Notes: generated from the sequence alone by a model not told the origin. 64,000 nt of DNA from an uncultured Flavobacteriaceae bacterium (GCA_947487895.1 CANKYF010000005.1:186001-250000); one strand, 5' to 3'; shown: positions 1 through 8,430, counted from the first letter of the stretch. A program made the numbers and translations.

Positions 1-453
1 CACGATCCTTCATATTACGAGCATTTATATGAAAGTAGTAAGGCTAACCCTAAAGGTGTGAACAACCATTACCACGATAGTTATCACCTTTTATTTAGAG
101 GGACTATTAGTGTTCAACATGTGCCTAGTGGAACAGAATTTTTATTAGTTGCTGGTAAAAGTTATATTGAAAAGGAGGATGACTACAATAAAAATACGGA
201 GTTTTATGATAGTTCAATTAAAGAAATGTTTGCTTTTAAGTTAGAAGGAAAATCATACAAATTAGTAGATATAGACCGTATTTTTGGTACATTCTTAAAA
301 GTACAAGAAGATAAAGTTTATGCAGTTTTAGACACTAAAAACTTATTAAACGCTGTTTGTGTTGAGAATGTAAATACGATTAAAAAAACTGAGTTTGATA
401 GTAGTAAATTGCCAAAATGGGTTTATAACAAATCAGACTTAACAAACGAATAA
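1..453 (+). CDS. Unknown protein, C-terminal part only (5' end outside window)
   Basis: The reading frame is open from the first base and stops at 451-453, giving about 150 residues of the C-terminal part. The GTG at 58 is probably an internal valine, because coding continues upstream of it without a stop. The fragment is polar, rich in Asp, Lys and Tyr, and has an HYHDSYH stretch; no membrane segment is visible. I do not recognise the family. A strong hairpin with a T-run follows, so the unit ends here and is separate from hemH. Confidence 0.7.
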   Translation, partial: HDPSYYEHLYESSKANPKGVNNHYHDSYHLLFRGTISVQHVPSGTEFLLVAGKSYIEKEDDYNKNTEFYDSSIKEMFAFKLEGKSYKLVDIDRIFGTFLKVQEDKVYAVLDTKNLLNAVCVENVNTIKKTEFDSSKLPKWVYNKSDLTNE

Positions 454-483
454 TAAGTACACAACCAATTTTCATATTCAATA

Positions 484-526
484 AAAAAAGCATATAAATT
501 TTAAAATTTATATGCTTTTTTTTCTT
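484..526 (+). terminator. Rho-independent terminator
   Basis: A near-perfect stem AAAGCATATAAATTT / AAATTTATATGCTTT is followed by a long T-run. It closes the partial gene ending at 453 and insulates it from hemH. Confidence 0.85.
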
Positions 527-595
527 TTTTTCTCAAAGAAAACAATTATCTGTTCCTAATTGTTTTAATGCCGTTTTGTGTTGTATTTTTACAAT

Positions 596-1615
596 ATGAA
601 AAAAGGAGTTTTGCTAGTAAACCTTGGTTCTCCAGACAGTCCAGAACCAAAAGATGTAAAAAAATATCTGGGTGAATTTTTAATGGATGAACGTGTTATT
701 GATATTCCTTATACAGCCAGAGCTTTACTGGTAAGGGGTATTATTTTAAAAACGCGTCCAAAAGCTTCTGCAGCTGCATATAAAAAAATATGGTGGGAAG
801 AAGGGTCTCCATTAATTGTTCTTTCTGAACGATTGCAAGAAAAAATTCAAAAACAAGTAGAGGTTCCCGTTGCTCTAGCCATGCGTTATGGTAGTATGAC
901 CATTGAAAAAGGGCTTCAAGAATTGGTAGGCCAAGGTGTTGATGAGGTTTTGTTATTTCCATTATACCCACAATTTGCAATGGCAACTACTGAAACTATT
1001 TTAGTAAAGGCTGAAGAACTTAAAAAGCGTCACTTTCCTAATTTAAAAATTGAATCTGTACCTGCGTTTTATAATAAACCAGATTATATCGAGGTACTTT
1101 CTAATTCAATTAAGCGTCATTTAGAAGGTAAGAATTATGAGCATTTATTGTTTTCTTATCATGGTGTTCCAGAAAGACACATTCGTAAAAGCGATGTCAC
1201 AAAATCACACTGTAAAATAGATGGTAGTTGTTGTGCAACATCAAGTAAAGCTCATGAGTTCTGCTACAGGCACCAATGTTTAGAAGTAACTAAGTTAGTT
1301 GCAAAAAAGTTGCAGTTAAAGGAAGGTAGTTTTTCAACCTCTTTTCAATCTCGTTTAGGGTTTGATCCTTGGTTACAACCGTATACAGATAGAACCATAG
1401 AACGTTTAGGAAAACAAGGCACAAAAAATATGGCTATTGTAACGCCTGCTTTTGTGAGTGATTGCCTTGAAACACTTGAAGAAATAGCTATGGAAGGTCA
1501 AGAAATCTTTCATGAAGTAGGTGGAGGTGAATTCACGACCATTCCATGTTTAAATGATGATGATGAGTTTGTGAATTTATTGTCAGATTGGATTTCAGAT
1601 TGGTATAAAAATTAA
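596..1615 (+). CDS. hemH: Ferrochelatase
   Basis: Inserts Fe2+ into protoporphyrin IX, the last step of haem synthesis; cytosolic or membrane-associated. The 339-residue product opens with the family start LLVNLGSPDSP and has the metal-site motif SYHGVPERH, with the conserved histidine at residue 189. An in-frame GTG lies 18 bases upstream, but the ATG at 596 gives the usual N-terminus. Cysteines at 206, 212, 213, 223 and 228 form a cluster just after the active-site His, in the region where some bacterial ferrochelatases hold a [2Fe-2S] centre; whether this one does is inference. The hemJ-like gene starts 4 bases after the stop, so the two are almost certainly co-transcribed. Confidence 0.96.
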   Translation: MKKGVLLVNLGSPDSPEPKDVKKYLGEFLMDERVIDIPYTARALLVRGIILKTRPKASAAAYKKIWWEEGSPLIVLSERLQEKIQKQVEVPVALAMRYGSMTIEKGLQELVGQGVDEVLLFPLYPQFAMATTETILVKAEELKKRHFPNLKIESVPAFYNKPDYIEVLSNSIKRHLEGKNYEHLLFSYHGVPERHIRKSDVTKSHCKIDGSCCATSSKAHEFCYRHQCLEVTKLVAKKLQLKEGSFSTSFQSRLGFDPWLQPYTDRTIERLGKQGTKNMAIVTPAFVSDCLETLEEIAMEGQEIFHEVGGGEFTTIPCLNDDDEFVNLLSDWISDWYKN

Positions 1616-1619
1616 GCTA

Positions 1620-2168
1620 ATGGAATACTATAACTACATAAAATCATTTCATTTAATATTTGTAGTTACTTGGTTTGCAGGTTTGTTCTATATACCCAGA
1701 TTATTTGTATATCAAATAGAAGCTTCTCTAAAACCTTCACCTGAAAAAGAAATTTTAGGAAAACAACTTAAGCTAATGGCAAAAAGATTGTGGTATATCA
1801 TTACATGGCCATCAGCAATTTTATGTACCATTTTCGCTATTTGGTTATTAGTTCTTATTCCAGATTGGTTAAAACAACCATGGATGCATGTTAAACTGGC
1901 ATTTGTATTTCTATTGTTTATATATCACCTAATAACACATAAATATTATAAACAATTACAGAATGGTGTTTGTAAAAAAGCCTCTAACTATATGCGTATA
2001 TGGAATGAGGGCGCTACTTTCATTCTTTTTGCAGTTGTCTTTTTAGTGGTCTTAAAAAGTGCTATCAATTGGGTTTGGGGTATTATTGGTATGTTGGTTT
2101 TGGGAGTTTTAATAATGCTTGGGTTTAAAATGTATAAACGAATTAGGGAGAAAAACCCTGAGGCTTAA
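1620..2168 (+). CDS. hemJ: HemJ-type protoporphyrinogen IX oxidase (CopD-like membrane protein)
   Basis: A 182-residue integral membrane protein with about four hydrophobic helices. It has the HemJ landmarks: His11 in KSFHLIFVVTWFAGLFYIPRLFVY and Lys92 in MHVKLAF. HemJ oxidises protoporphyrinogen IX to protoporphyrin IX, the substrate of ferrochelatase. The position 4 bases behind hemH therefore makes a substrate-to-product pair in one transcript. Proteins of this family are often labelled CopD-like; the haem neighbour favours the HemJ assignment. Confidence 0.9.
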   Translation: MEYYNYIKSFHLIFVVTWFAGLFYIPRLFVYQIEASLKPSPEKEILGKQLKLMAKRLWYIITWPSAILCTIFAIWLLVLIPDWLKQPWMHVKLAFVFLLFIYHLITHKYYKQLQNGVCKKASNYMRIWNEGATFILFAVVFLVVLKSAINWVWGIIGMLVLGVLIMLGFKMYKRIREKNPEA

Positions 2169-2341
2169 TATTTTTCTAGGCATACTTTAGAGATCAGGCT
2201 TTTCATTAAGATAAAAAGGGTGTTACTTGAACCCCTAACACAAAATTAATTCGGAATTTTTTTTAGGAACTAATTTTTTAAATACTCTTTAATAAAGGCT
2301 TTGGTGTGATAATTGCTATATTTAAAGCAGCAAAATTAAGC

Positions 2342-3829
2342 ATGAACTTAAAGAAACTCTCCTTACGTACTCGTATTTTTTTAGCAATGATACTTTTAGT
2401 ATTGTTAGCATCAGTACTTATTTCGGCGGTAGCCATATATCAATATAAAGAACAGAGTGCTGATTATCATAAAGGACGATTACAACGTAAAGAACAAAAC
2501 ATTCAAGCGGATCTTAAACAATTTTTAAACGGTAGGTACAATACCTGGGAAATTAAAACTGAAAACATTCCGCTTATTTATAAAGATGAAATTTATAACA
2601 TCGCCAATATTCATAAGTTGCAAATTAATCTCTATGACTTAGATGGCGGACTTTTAATCTCCTCTCAGGCCAATTTGAAAGGGGATAACATTGAAGAAAC
2701 TTGTATTGATGCTGAAATAATGAATGCTATATTTAATACCGTTGAGTTCAATAGTGTGTTAGAAGTGTCTAGGCATCGTTATGTAGATAAACATAAGGAA
2801 AATGGTGAAACATTTCAATCTTCGTATACATTTCTCTTAGATAAATCATCTAAGCCTATTGCAATTTTAAACTTACCTTACTTAGAGAAAGATGATTTCT
2901 TGTCTAAAGAACTTCAAGAGTTTTTAAAACGTATAGGGTTTGCTTTCGCTCTGGTATTATTAACCGCTATAGGCATTGCCTTTTTACTATCAAAATTTAT
3001 TACAAAGTCATTGAAAACTATTAGTGACAAAATTAATACGACAAGGCTCGAAAAGCGGAATAAAAGAATTGAGATAGATGATACCAGTGAGGAAATTTCT
3101 GTTCTAGTCAATTCATATAATAGTATGATTGATGAGTTAGAAGAAAGTGCAGTACAATTGGCAAGAAGCGAGCGTGAACAAGCTTGGAGAGAAATGGCAA
3201 AACAGGTGGCGCATGAGATTAAAAATCCGTTAACGCCTATGCGCTTAACAGTGCAAAATTTCCAGAGAAAATTTGATCCCGATGATGAAAAGATACATTC
3301 AAAACTAGATGAATATAGTAAAACACTCATTCAGCAAATAGACACTATGAGTTCCATTGCTTCGGCGTTTTCAAATTTTGCTAAAATGCCAGCACAACAG
3401 AATGAAACTTTAAATATGGTGAAAATTGTGAAATTAGCTCTAGATATTTTTAACGAAGATTATATAGTTTTTACTTCAGACTACGATGAAATTATAGCTA
3501 AATTTGACAGAACACAACTTATTAGAGTAGTAACCAATTTGGTTAAAAATGGTATTCAAGCCATTCCGGAAGGTAGGATGCCAAAAATAGCTATAAATGT
3601 AACTGTCAATTCTAACGATATTATTTTAACGGTAGCAGATAATGGGACTGGTGTTGCAGAAGAGAATATAGATAAAGTTTTTGAGCCTAAATTCACTACC
3701 AAAACTAGTGGAATGGGATTAGGCTTAGCAATGGTAAAGAACATTGTAGAGACCTATAAAGGTAAAATTACATTTAAAACGATTGAAGATAAGGGGACTA
3801 CTTTTAAAGTAACATTCCCTAAAGAGTAG
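2342..3829 (+). CDS. NtrY-like sensor histidine kinase
   Basis: A 495-residue membrane kinase. It has a first membrane helix at about residues 11-33, an extracytoplasmic sensor region of about 160 residues, a second helix near 200-220, a HAMP region, the dimerisation box AHEIKNPLTPMRLT with the likely phospho-acceptor His291, and an ATPase domain with DNGTGV and GMGLGLAMVKNIVE. The NPLTP form of the H-box is typical of NtrY-like kinases. The ATG at 2342 was preferred over an upstream GTG because it precedes the basic start of the signal anchor. No response regulator gene is adjacent, so the partner must be elsewhere. The enoyl-CoA hydratase follows after 22 bases. Confidence 0.9.
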   Translation: MNLKKLSLRTRIFLAMILLVLLASVLISAVAIYQYKEQSADYHKGRLQRKEQNIQADLKQFLNGRYNTWEIKTENIPLIYKDEIYNIANIHKLQINLYDLDGGLLISSQANLKGDNIEETCIDAEIMNAIFNTVEFNSVLEVSRHRYVDKHKENGETFQSSYTFLLDKSSKPIAILNLPYLEKDDFLSKELQEFLKRIGFAFALVLLTAIGIAFLLSKFITKSLKTISDKINTTRLEKRNKRIEIDDTSEEISVLVNSYNSMIDELEESAVQLARSEREQAWREMAKQVAHEIKNPLTPMRLTVQNFQRKFDPDDEKIHSKLDEYSKTLIQQIDTMSSIASAFSNFAKMPAQQNETLNMVKIVKLALDIFNEDYIVFTSDYDEIIAKFDRTQLIRVVTNLVKNGIQAIPEGRMPKIAINVTVNSNDIILTVADNGTGVAEENIDKVFEPKFTTKTSGMGLGLAMVKNIVETYKGKITFKTIEDKGTTFKVTFPKE

Positions 3830-3851
3830 TTTTAAACTAAACTAACTAAAC

Positions 3852-4634
3852 ATGAATTATAATAATATACTAACTAAAACTAGCGATAGTATCACAACAA
3901 TTACTATTAATAGACCTAAAAAGTTAAACGCTTTAAATCAAGAAACTATTAATGAATTGCATCAGGCTTTTAAAGAAGCTGATTTAGATGCTGATACTAA
4001 AATTATTATTGTAACTGGTAGTGGAGAAAAAGCCTTTGTGGCTGGTGCAGATATTAGTGAATTTGCTGATTATAGTGTTGAAGAAGGTGAGCATTTGGCA
4101 GCTAATGGGCAAAAAATATTATTCAATTTTGTAGAAAACTTATCTACGCCTGTTATTGCAGCAATTAATGGTTTTGCTTTAGGTGGTGGATTGGAATTAG
4201 CCATGTCATGTCATTTTAGAGTAGCTAGCGATAATGCTAAAATGGGATTACCTGAAGTGTCTTTGGGTGTAATACCAGGATATGGTGGTACACAGCGTTT
4301 AACGCAATTAGTTGGTAAAGGTCTAGCAATGGAGCTTATTATGACAGCAGGTATGATAGATGCTAATAAAGCCCTTAATTATGGTTTAGTAAATCATGTA
4401 ACTACACAAGAAGAGCTATTACCACTTTGCGAAAAAATAGCTAGAAAAATAACTCAAAACTCTTCAGTTGCTATTGCTTCTGCCATCAAAGCTGTAAATG
4501 CTAATTACCAAGAAGGAGTCAATGGTTATAATGTTGAAATTAAGGAGTTTGGTAAATGCTTTGGAACCGAAGATTTCGCTGAAGGTACTTCTGCCTTTTT
4601 AGAAAAACGAAAAGCGGATTTTCCTGGAAGGTAA
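3852..4634 (+). CDS. Enoyl-CoA hydratase/isomerase (crotonase family)
   Basis: A 260-residue crotonase, full length for the family. The oxyanion-hole segment reads AFVAGADISEF and the core NGFALGGGLELAMSC. The two glutamates that catalyse water addition are present: Glu115 (GGGLE) and Glu135 (LPEVSLG), 20 residues apart as in known hydratases, so it is probably a true hydratase rather than only an isomerase. It would act in fatty-acid or amino-acid acyl-CoA breakdown. It lies 22 bases behind the kinase gene and may share its transcript, although no functional link is evident. Confidence 0.93.
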   Translation: MNYNNILTKTSDSITTITINRPKKLNALNQETINELHQAFKEADLDADTKIIIVTGSGEKAFVAGADISEFADYSVEEGEHLAANGQKILFNFVENLSTPVIAAINGFALGGGLELAMSCHFRVASDNAKMGLPEVSLGVIPGYGGTQRLTQLVGKGLAMELIMTAGMIDANKALNYGLVNHVTTQEELLPLCEKIARKITQNSSVAIASAIKAVNANYQEGVNGYNVEIKEFGKCFGTEDFAEGTSAFLEKRKADFPGR

Positions 4635-4663
4635 TTTAAGAGTGAAATTCTTTTGAAAAGCAT

Positions 4664-5479
4664 TTATTTAATGGATGCTTTATGCTTGAATTCTTGCATT
4701 GTAAACTGCACAAATTTCTTGCCTAACTCAGTGAGATCATATTGCTTAGTATTATCAAAGGCAGAGGTTAATGTGCTAGACTTAGAGCTTTTTTTGGTTG
4801 TTTTGAGAAATGTGCCATCATTAGTAGTAGCACGGTGTTGTCTAATAATACCTCCAGTACTTAAATCTCTAATAAGTAATTTATAAAGATCTGCTTCTAT
4901 AGAATCTTCTCTGGCGTTATTGCCATTTAAAGCATTCCATATTTGTTTTCTAGTAGTTCCAGGACTTTTATAAATTTCTTTAATGACTAAAAAATGTGTT
5001 TCATGATAGGTACGAATCCAATCAATAAAAAGCTGTATTAACCCATCAGCTAAAAAGTTTTCTGCACAGGCATTGGTAAGTAGTTTTCTAATACATTCTT
5101 TCTTTTCAAATGTTTCAGCATAATCCCATTCTTTAAAGCCTTTTCTAACAAGTGTTAAATAAGCCTCACTTTGCATTCTTTTATGTACTTCTTCTCCAGC
5201 AGCATCTAATTTTTCATAAATCTGATGAACAGTAAAGTAAAGTTCTTCTATTTTTTTATGATGTTCTTCTAGCCAAATATTTTGCAAATTGTTTATTTTA
5301 CCTTGTTCTTTTTCGGCATGCATTGCAGAACTAGCGGCAATAGCCCCACCAATCCAAGGGATACTTCCTAAAGAAGCAACTACCAATCTTCCTTTGCGAG
5401 TGTTTTTACCTTTTTGATCAATTTTAGAAAGTTCAGCTTTAACTTTTTCTACAGCTTCTTTTTTAATGATGTCACTCAT
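4664..5479 (-). CDS. Unknown protein with a Gly/Ala-rich hydrophobic patch and a putative C-terminal winged helix
   Basis: A 271-residue protein of unrecognised family. Residues 1-30 are Lys/Glu-rich. Residues 31-50 contain a Gly/Ala-rich hydrophobic stretch (VVASLGSIPWIGGAIAAS). Residues 55-160 look helical. Residues about 165-270 resemble a winged helix: a SPGTTRKQIWNAL helix, then LYKLLIRDLSTGGII and a basic segment, ending in YDLTELGKKFVQFT, as in transcriptional or phage-defence adaptor domains. There is no signal peptide. It is transcribed alone from a near-consensus promoter and points toward the enoyl-CoA hydratase. The function is unknown; the winged-helix reading is inference from the pattern. 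Confidence 0.75.
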   Translation of the reverse strand: MSDIIKKEAVEKVKAELSKIDQKGKNTRKGRLVVASLGSIPWIGGAIAASSAMHAEKEQGKINNLQNIWLEEHHKKIEELYFTVHQIYEKLDAAGEEVHKRMQSEAYLTLVRKGFKEWDYAETFEKKECIRKLLTNACAENFLADGLIQLFIDWIRTYHETHFLVIKEIYKSPGTTRKQIWNALNGNNAREDSIEADLYKLLIRDLSTGGIIRQHRATTNDGTFLKTTKKSSKSSTLTSAFDNTKQYDLTELGKKFVQFTMQEFKHKASIK

Positions 5480-5532
5480 AATTGAATAGATAGTTTTTAA
5501 AGAAACAATGGCATAAAAACATTGTGTCTTAA

Positions 5533-5564
5533 CAAATCTATATCAATTTTTCCTACGTTCCAAA
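5533..5564 (-). promoter_or_regulatory. Bacteroidota-type promoter for the 271-aa gene
   Basis: Read on the minus strand, TTTG (5564-5561) is followed after 20 bases by TAGATTTG (5540-5533). This matches the Bacteroidota -33/-7 consensus TTTG-N19-21-TAnnTTTG. The start codon is about 50 bases further on. Confidence 0.7.
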
Positions 5565-5663
5565 ATTGTTAATAACCCATTTTCACTTTAACATTTATGG
5601 GTTTAAATTCTACGTAATTTTATAGTGTCTGGTATTCCCAATAACTTTCTAAATTTTATTTTT

Positions 5664-6737
5664 ATGAACCCCAAGTCTGTATTAAAAGGGCGTGGCGCAC
5701 AGCTTAACGTCCCCAATCGTTTCTTCGAATTTAGTCATGAAATCCGTAATGATTTTCTTGAATATTGTGAAAAAGAAGGTGAAAAACCCGATAAAAACAA
5801 AACGCGTTATTTAGAGGTATTTCCTAAAACCATAGTAAATAAAGTAGAGAGTCCAGATATAGGAATGTCGTATAGTATGAATGCGTATCAGGGGTGTGAG
5901 CATGGTTGTATTTACTGTTATGCCCGTAATACACATGAGTATTGGGGGTATAGTCCTGGATTAGATTTTGAAAGACGGATTTTAGTGAAAAAGGATGCGC
6001 CAAAACTATTAGAAGAGAAGTTAAAAAAGAAAAGTTGGAAAGCGCATACTATAGTCATGTCTGGTAATACAGATTGTTACCAGCCAGCTGAACAGATTTA
6101 TAAAATTACAAGACAGTGTTTAGAAGTTTTTTTAAAATACAAACACCCAGTTGGAATAATAACTAAAAACGCATTGATTTTAAGAGATTTAGATATTGTT
6201 AAGGAATTGGCGAAAGATGGATTGATAGGTGTAAATATTTCAATAACATCTTTGTCTGAACAAACAAGGCGTGTTTTAGAACCAAGAACGGCGACAATAA
6301 AAAGACGCTTTGAAACCGTTAAGACTCTAACGGATAATGGTGTTCCTGTAAATGTGATGATTGCACCTATTATCCCTTCAATTAATAGTCATGAAATTTT
6401 GCCTTTAGCAAAAACTGCTTCTGATAATGGCGCTAATTCTATTGCCCATACCATTGTAAGATTAAATGGTGCTATAGGAGACATTTTTACAGACTGGATT
6501 AAAAAAACAATGCCAGATAGAGCAGATAAAGTATTGCATCAAATAGAAAGTTGTCATGGGGGGAGTTTAAACGATAGCAGATTTAAAACGCGTATGCGAG
6601 GCGAAGGTAAAATTGCAGAACAAATAAATAACCTAGTGAGATTGGCTAGATTAAAGTATTTTAAGAATAAGGGAATGCCAAAACTTAATAAAGAGCTTCA
6701 TGAACAATATAAAGATGGCCAGTTAAAACTATTTTAA
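5664..6737 (+). CDS. PA0069-family radical SAM protein (SPL-like)
   Basis: A 357-residue radical SAM enzyme. The iron-sulfur motif is CEHGCIYC (Cys78, Cys82, Cys85: CX3CX2C). It also has the family's N-terminal KGRGAQLN and NRF elements and the MSGNTDCYQPAE segment seen in spore-photoproduct-lyase-like proteins of the PA0069 group. The reaction is not known for this family. The ATG at 5664 fits the usual N-terminus better than a GTG 39 bases upstream. It is monocistronic and ends at a bidirectional terminator. Confidence 0.88.
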   Translation: MNPKSVLKGRGAQLNVPNRFFEFSHEIRNDFLEYCEKEGEKPDKNKTRYLEVFPKTIVNKVESPDIGMSYSMNAYQGCEHGCIYCYARNTHEYWGYSPGLDFERRILVKKDAPKLLEEKLKKKSWKAHTIVMSGNTDCYQPAEQIYKITRQCLEVFLKYKHPVGIITKNALILRDLDIVKELAKDGLIGVNISITSLSEQTRRVLEPRTATIKRRFETVKTLTDNGVPVNVMIAPIIPSINSHEILPLAKTASDNGANSIAHTIVRLNGAIGDIFTDWIKKTMPDRADKVLHQIESCHGGSLNDSRFKTRMRGEGKIAEQINNLVRLARLKYFKNKGMPKLNKELHEQYKDGQLKLF

Positions 6738-6770
6738 TAAAAAACGGATCCTATAAAGGATCCGTTTTTA
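6738..6770. terminator. Bidirectional terminator
   Basis: The hairpin AAAACGGATCC / GGATCCGTTTT has an A-run on one side and a T-run on the other. It can end both the radical SAM gene (plus) and the secreted-protein gene at 6812-7411 (minus). Confidence 0.85.
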
Positions 6771-6811
6771 GTCAAAACTAAACTAAATATTAATTGATTA
6801 TACTATGGGTA

Positions 6812-7411
6812 TTAATTACTAATATTTTTTGTGAATTCTTTACCTTCAAAGCTGAAAACAAGCTCGTAACTACCTCTTTCTAATTTGTAAACTCGCTCAA
6901 TGTTTTGAACATCTTGAATTGTTTCAGTATACAATAAATCTGATGTACTACCAGTTTCTGATGTATAAATACTAACTTTTAATGGTTTAGATTTTGGAGA
7001 AAGTTTGGTAACATAAATTAAGTCCCCTTCTTTTCTAACAAAAGGTTTAAAAATAGTAGTTTCTTCTTCTTTTTTAAATGTAACTACATTAGCTTCTACA
7101 GAAAAAGGAATGGTATTAATTTCCATATCTTTTTCTAATTCAAAGAAATACTCGCCATCAGGCAAATCTGTTAAGTCAAAACCTTTAGAGTATATACCTG
7201 CCTGCTCGATAGTTTCTTTATATAGAGTTATTCCGTAATTATCTTTAATAGATAACTGGTTACCTTCTTTTACATTAGCAATTGTTAATGCAGTTCCCTT
7301 TAAACCTTTACCAAGTTTAATTAGAGAAATTTCATTTGCGTAACTCATAACCGTAGCCATCATTGCTACCATTAAAATTACTTTTTTAGGGATTGTTAAT
7401 ACGTTTTTCAT
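6812..7411 (-). CDS. Small secreted protein, DUF3244-like (tandem copy 1)
   Basis: A 199-residue exported protein with a signal peptide at residues 1-25 (basic start, hydrophobic core, SYA-NE cleavage site). The rest looks like all-beta repeats. One unit, with a FDLTDLPDGEYFFELEKD stretch, resembles the Ig-like fold seen in DUF3244 and sorting-type domains; the family assignment is tentative. It is nearly identical to the next copy (7764-8357) over the first 100 residues and diverges around residues 105-160. The upstream region is also duplicated and carries an FNR-type box. It probably locates to the periplasm or cell surface; the function is unknown. Confidence 0.85.
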   Translation of the reverse strand: MKNVLTIPKKVILMVAMMATVMSYANEISLIKLGKGLKGTALTIANVKEGNQLSIKDNYGITLYKETIEQAGIYSKGFDLTDLPDGEYFFELEKDMEINTIPFSVEANVVTFKKEEETTIFKPFVRKEGDLIYVTKLSPKSKPLKVSIYTSETGSTSDLLYTETIQDVQNIERVYKLERGSYELVFSFEGKEFTKNISN

Positions 7412-7438
7412 GATTTGGATTATTTAACGTTTATACTA

Positions 7439-7446
7439 CAAATATA
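7439..7446 (-). promoter_or_regulatory. -7 promoter box of secreted copy 1
   Basis: On the minus strand this reads TATATTTG, a perfect TAnnTTTG box 28 bases before the ATG. No TTG sits at the proper -33 distance, which suits an activator-dependent promoter (see the FNR-type box). Confidence 0.6.
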
Positions 7447-7471
7447 TGGTAGTTTTTAAGTGCGTAAAACA

Positions 7472-7485
7472 TTGATTTTGATCAA
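7472..7485. promoter_or_regulatory. FNR-type box TTGAT-N4-ATCAA, copy 1
   Basis: TTGATTTTGATCAA is a perfect match to the FNR consensus TTGATnnnnATCAA. Its centre lies about 40 bases upstream of the near edge of the -7 box, close to the class II activator position. It is conserved at the same distance in front of copy 2. Confidence 0.65.
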
Positions 7486-7699
7486 TTTATATGCTATTTT
7501 ATCTGTTAAATCTATGCTAACTTTATGTTAAGTCAAAATAGTATAATGTAAGGTTAATAACACACATATTTTACTTCTGCAAAATTAGATTTATGTAGAT
7601 GTTTAGTAAGATATTTTTATATGAAAAAAGTAATGTTATTGTGTAAGCATCCTTTTGTTTAAATAGGCAATTTGATTTATTAGAATAGAGTTTAAACAA

Positions 7700-7729
7700 A
7701 AAAAAGTGGATCTAAGATCCACTTTTTTC
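7700..7729 (-). terminator. Terminator of secreted copy 2
   Basis: The stem AAGTGGATCT / AGATCCACTT is flanked by an A-run and a T-run, just past the stop of the minus-strand gene at 7764-8357. Confidence 0.8.
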
Positions 7730-7763
7730 AACTAAACTAAATAAGAATTAATAAACTAGGATA

Positions 7764-8357
7764 TTAATTATTAATATGCTTTGAAAATTCTTTGCCTTCA
7801 AAGTTGAAAACAAGCTCATAACTACCTCTTTCTAATTTGTATACACGCTCAATGTTTTGAACATCTTTAATTGTTTCAGTGTATAACAATTCGTTAGAAG
7901 TGCCAGTACTATATATGCTTACTTTTAATGGTTTAGATTTAGGAGAAAATTTAGTTACATACAGTAAACCAGCTTCTTGTCTAAGAAAAGGTTTAAAAGT
8001 AGTAACTTCTTCATTTCTTTTTAGTTCAACAATACTGCTTTTAACAGAAAAAGGAATAGTATTAATTTCCATATCTTTTTCTAGTTCAAATAAATACTCG
8101 CCATCAGGCAAATCTGTTAAGTCAAAACCTTTAGAGTATATACCTGCCTGCTCGATAGTTTCCTTATATAGAGTTATTCCGTAATTATCTTTAATAGATA
8201 ATTGGTTGCCTTCTTTTACATTAGTAATTGTTAATGCAGTTCCCTTTAAACCTTTACCAAGTTTAATTAGAGAAATTTCATTTGCGTAACCCATAACCGT
8301 AGCCATCATTGCTACCATTAAAATTACTTTTTTAGGGATTGTTAATACGTTTTTCAT
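7764..8357 (-). CDS. Small secreted protein, DUF3244-like (tandem copy 2)
   Basis: A 197-residue paralogue of the 6812-7411 product. The signal peptide and first 100 residues differ by only a handful of positions. The middle (around VELKRNEEVTTFKPFLRQEAG) has drifted, and the C-terminus (ERVYKLERGSYELVFNFEGKEF) is again conserved. A two-residue shorter loop (STGTSN against SETGSTS) explains the length difference. It has its own -7 box, FNR-type box and terminator, so the whole transcription unit was duplicated. Confidence 0.85.
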   Translation of the reverse strand: MKNVLTIPKKVILMVAMMATVMGYANEISLIKLGKGLKGTALTITNVKEGNQLSIKDNYGITLYKETIEQAGIYSKGFDLTDLPDGEYLFELEKDMEINTIPFSVKSSIVELKRNEEVTTFKPFLRQEAGLLYVTKFSPKSKPLKVSIYSTGTSNELLYTETIKDVQNIERVYKLERGSYELVFNFEGKEFSKHINN

Positions 8358-8383
8358 ATTTGGATTATTTAACGTTTATACTA

Positions 8384-8391
8384 CAAATGTA
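8384..8391 (-). promoter_or_regulatory. -7 promoter box of secreted copy 2
   Basis: Reads TACATTTG on the minus strand (TAnnTTTG), 27 bases before the ATG. It holds the same place as in copy 1 despite two base changes within the box. Confidence 0.6.
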
Positions 8392-8416
8392 TGGTGGTTT
8401 TTAAGTGTATAAAACA

Positions 8417-8430
8417 TTGATTTTGATCAA
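8417..8430. promoter_or_regulatory. FNR-type box TTGAT-N4-ATCAA, copy 2
   Basis: Identical 14-mer to 7472-7485, with its centre again 39.5 bases from the near edge of the -7 box. Confidence 0.65.

Larger units (their letters stand above)
7412..7763. other. Gene-free interval between copies 1 and 2
   Basis: 352 bases. The right part of copy 1's upstream region (to about 7555) aligns with the region upstream of copy 2. The rest holds the terminator of copy 2 (7700-7729) and unremarkable AT-rich DNA; a 13-codon ATG frame near 7621 is too short to support. Confidence 0.7.

Noticed and set aside
578-595. Upstream GTG start for hemH
   Set aside because: Adds MLYFYN before the normal ferrochelatase N-terminus; the ATG at 596 is better.
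741-986. Minus-strand 81-codon frame inside hemH
   Set aside because: Antisense shadow of a strongly conserved ferrochelatase; no promoter or family signal.
2195-2250. Possible hairpin after hemJ (GTGTTA / TAACAC)
   Set aside because: Six-base stem with a ten-base loop and no T-run; too weak to call a terminator.
2914-3744. Two minus-strand frames inside the histidine kinase gene
   Set aside because: Shadows of the kinase reading frame; translated sequence has no recognisable domain.
7621-7662. 13-codon ATG frame between secreted copies 1 and 2
   Set aside because: Too short, not duplicated with the units, no promoter.
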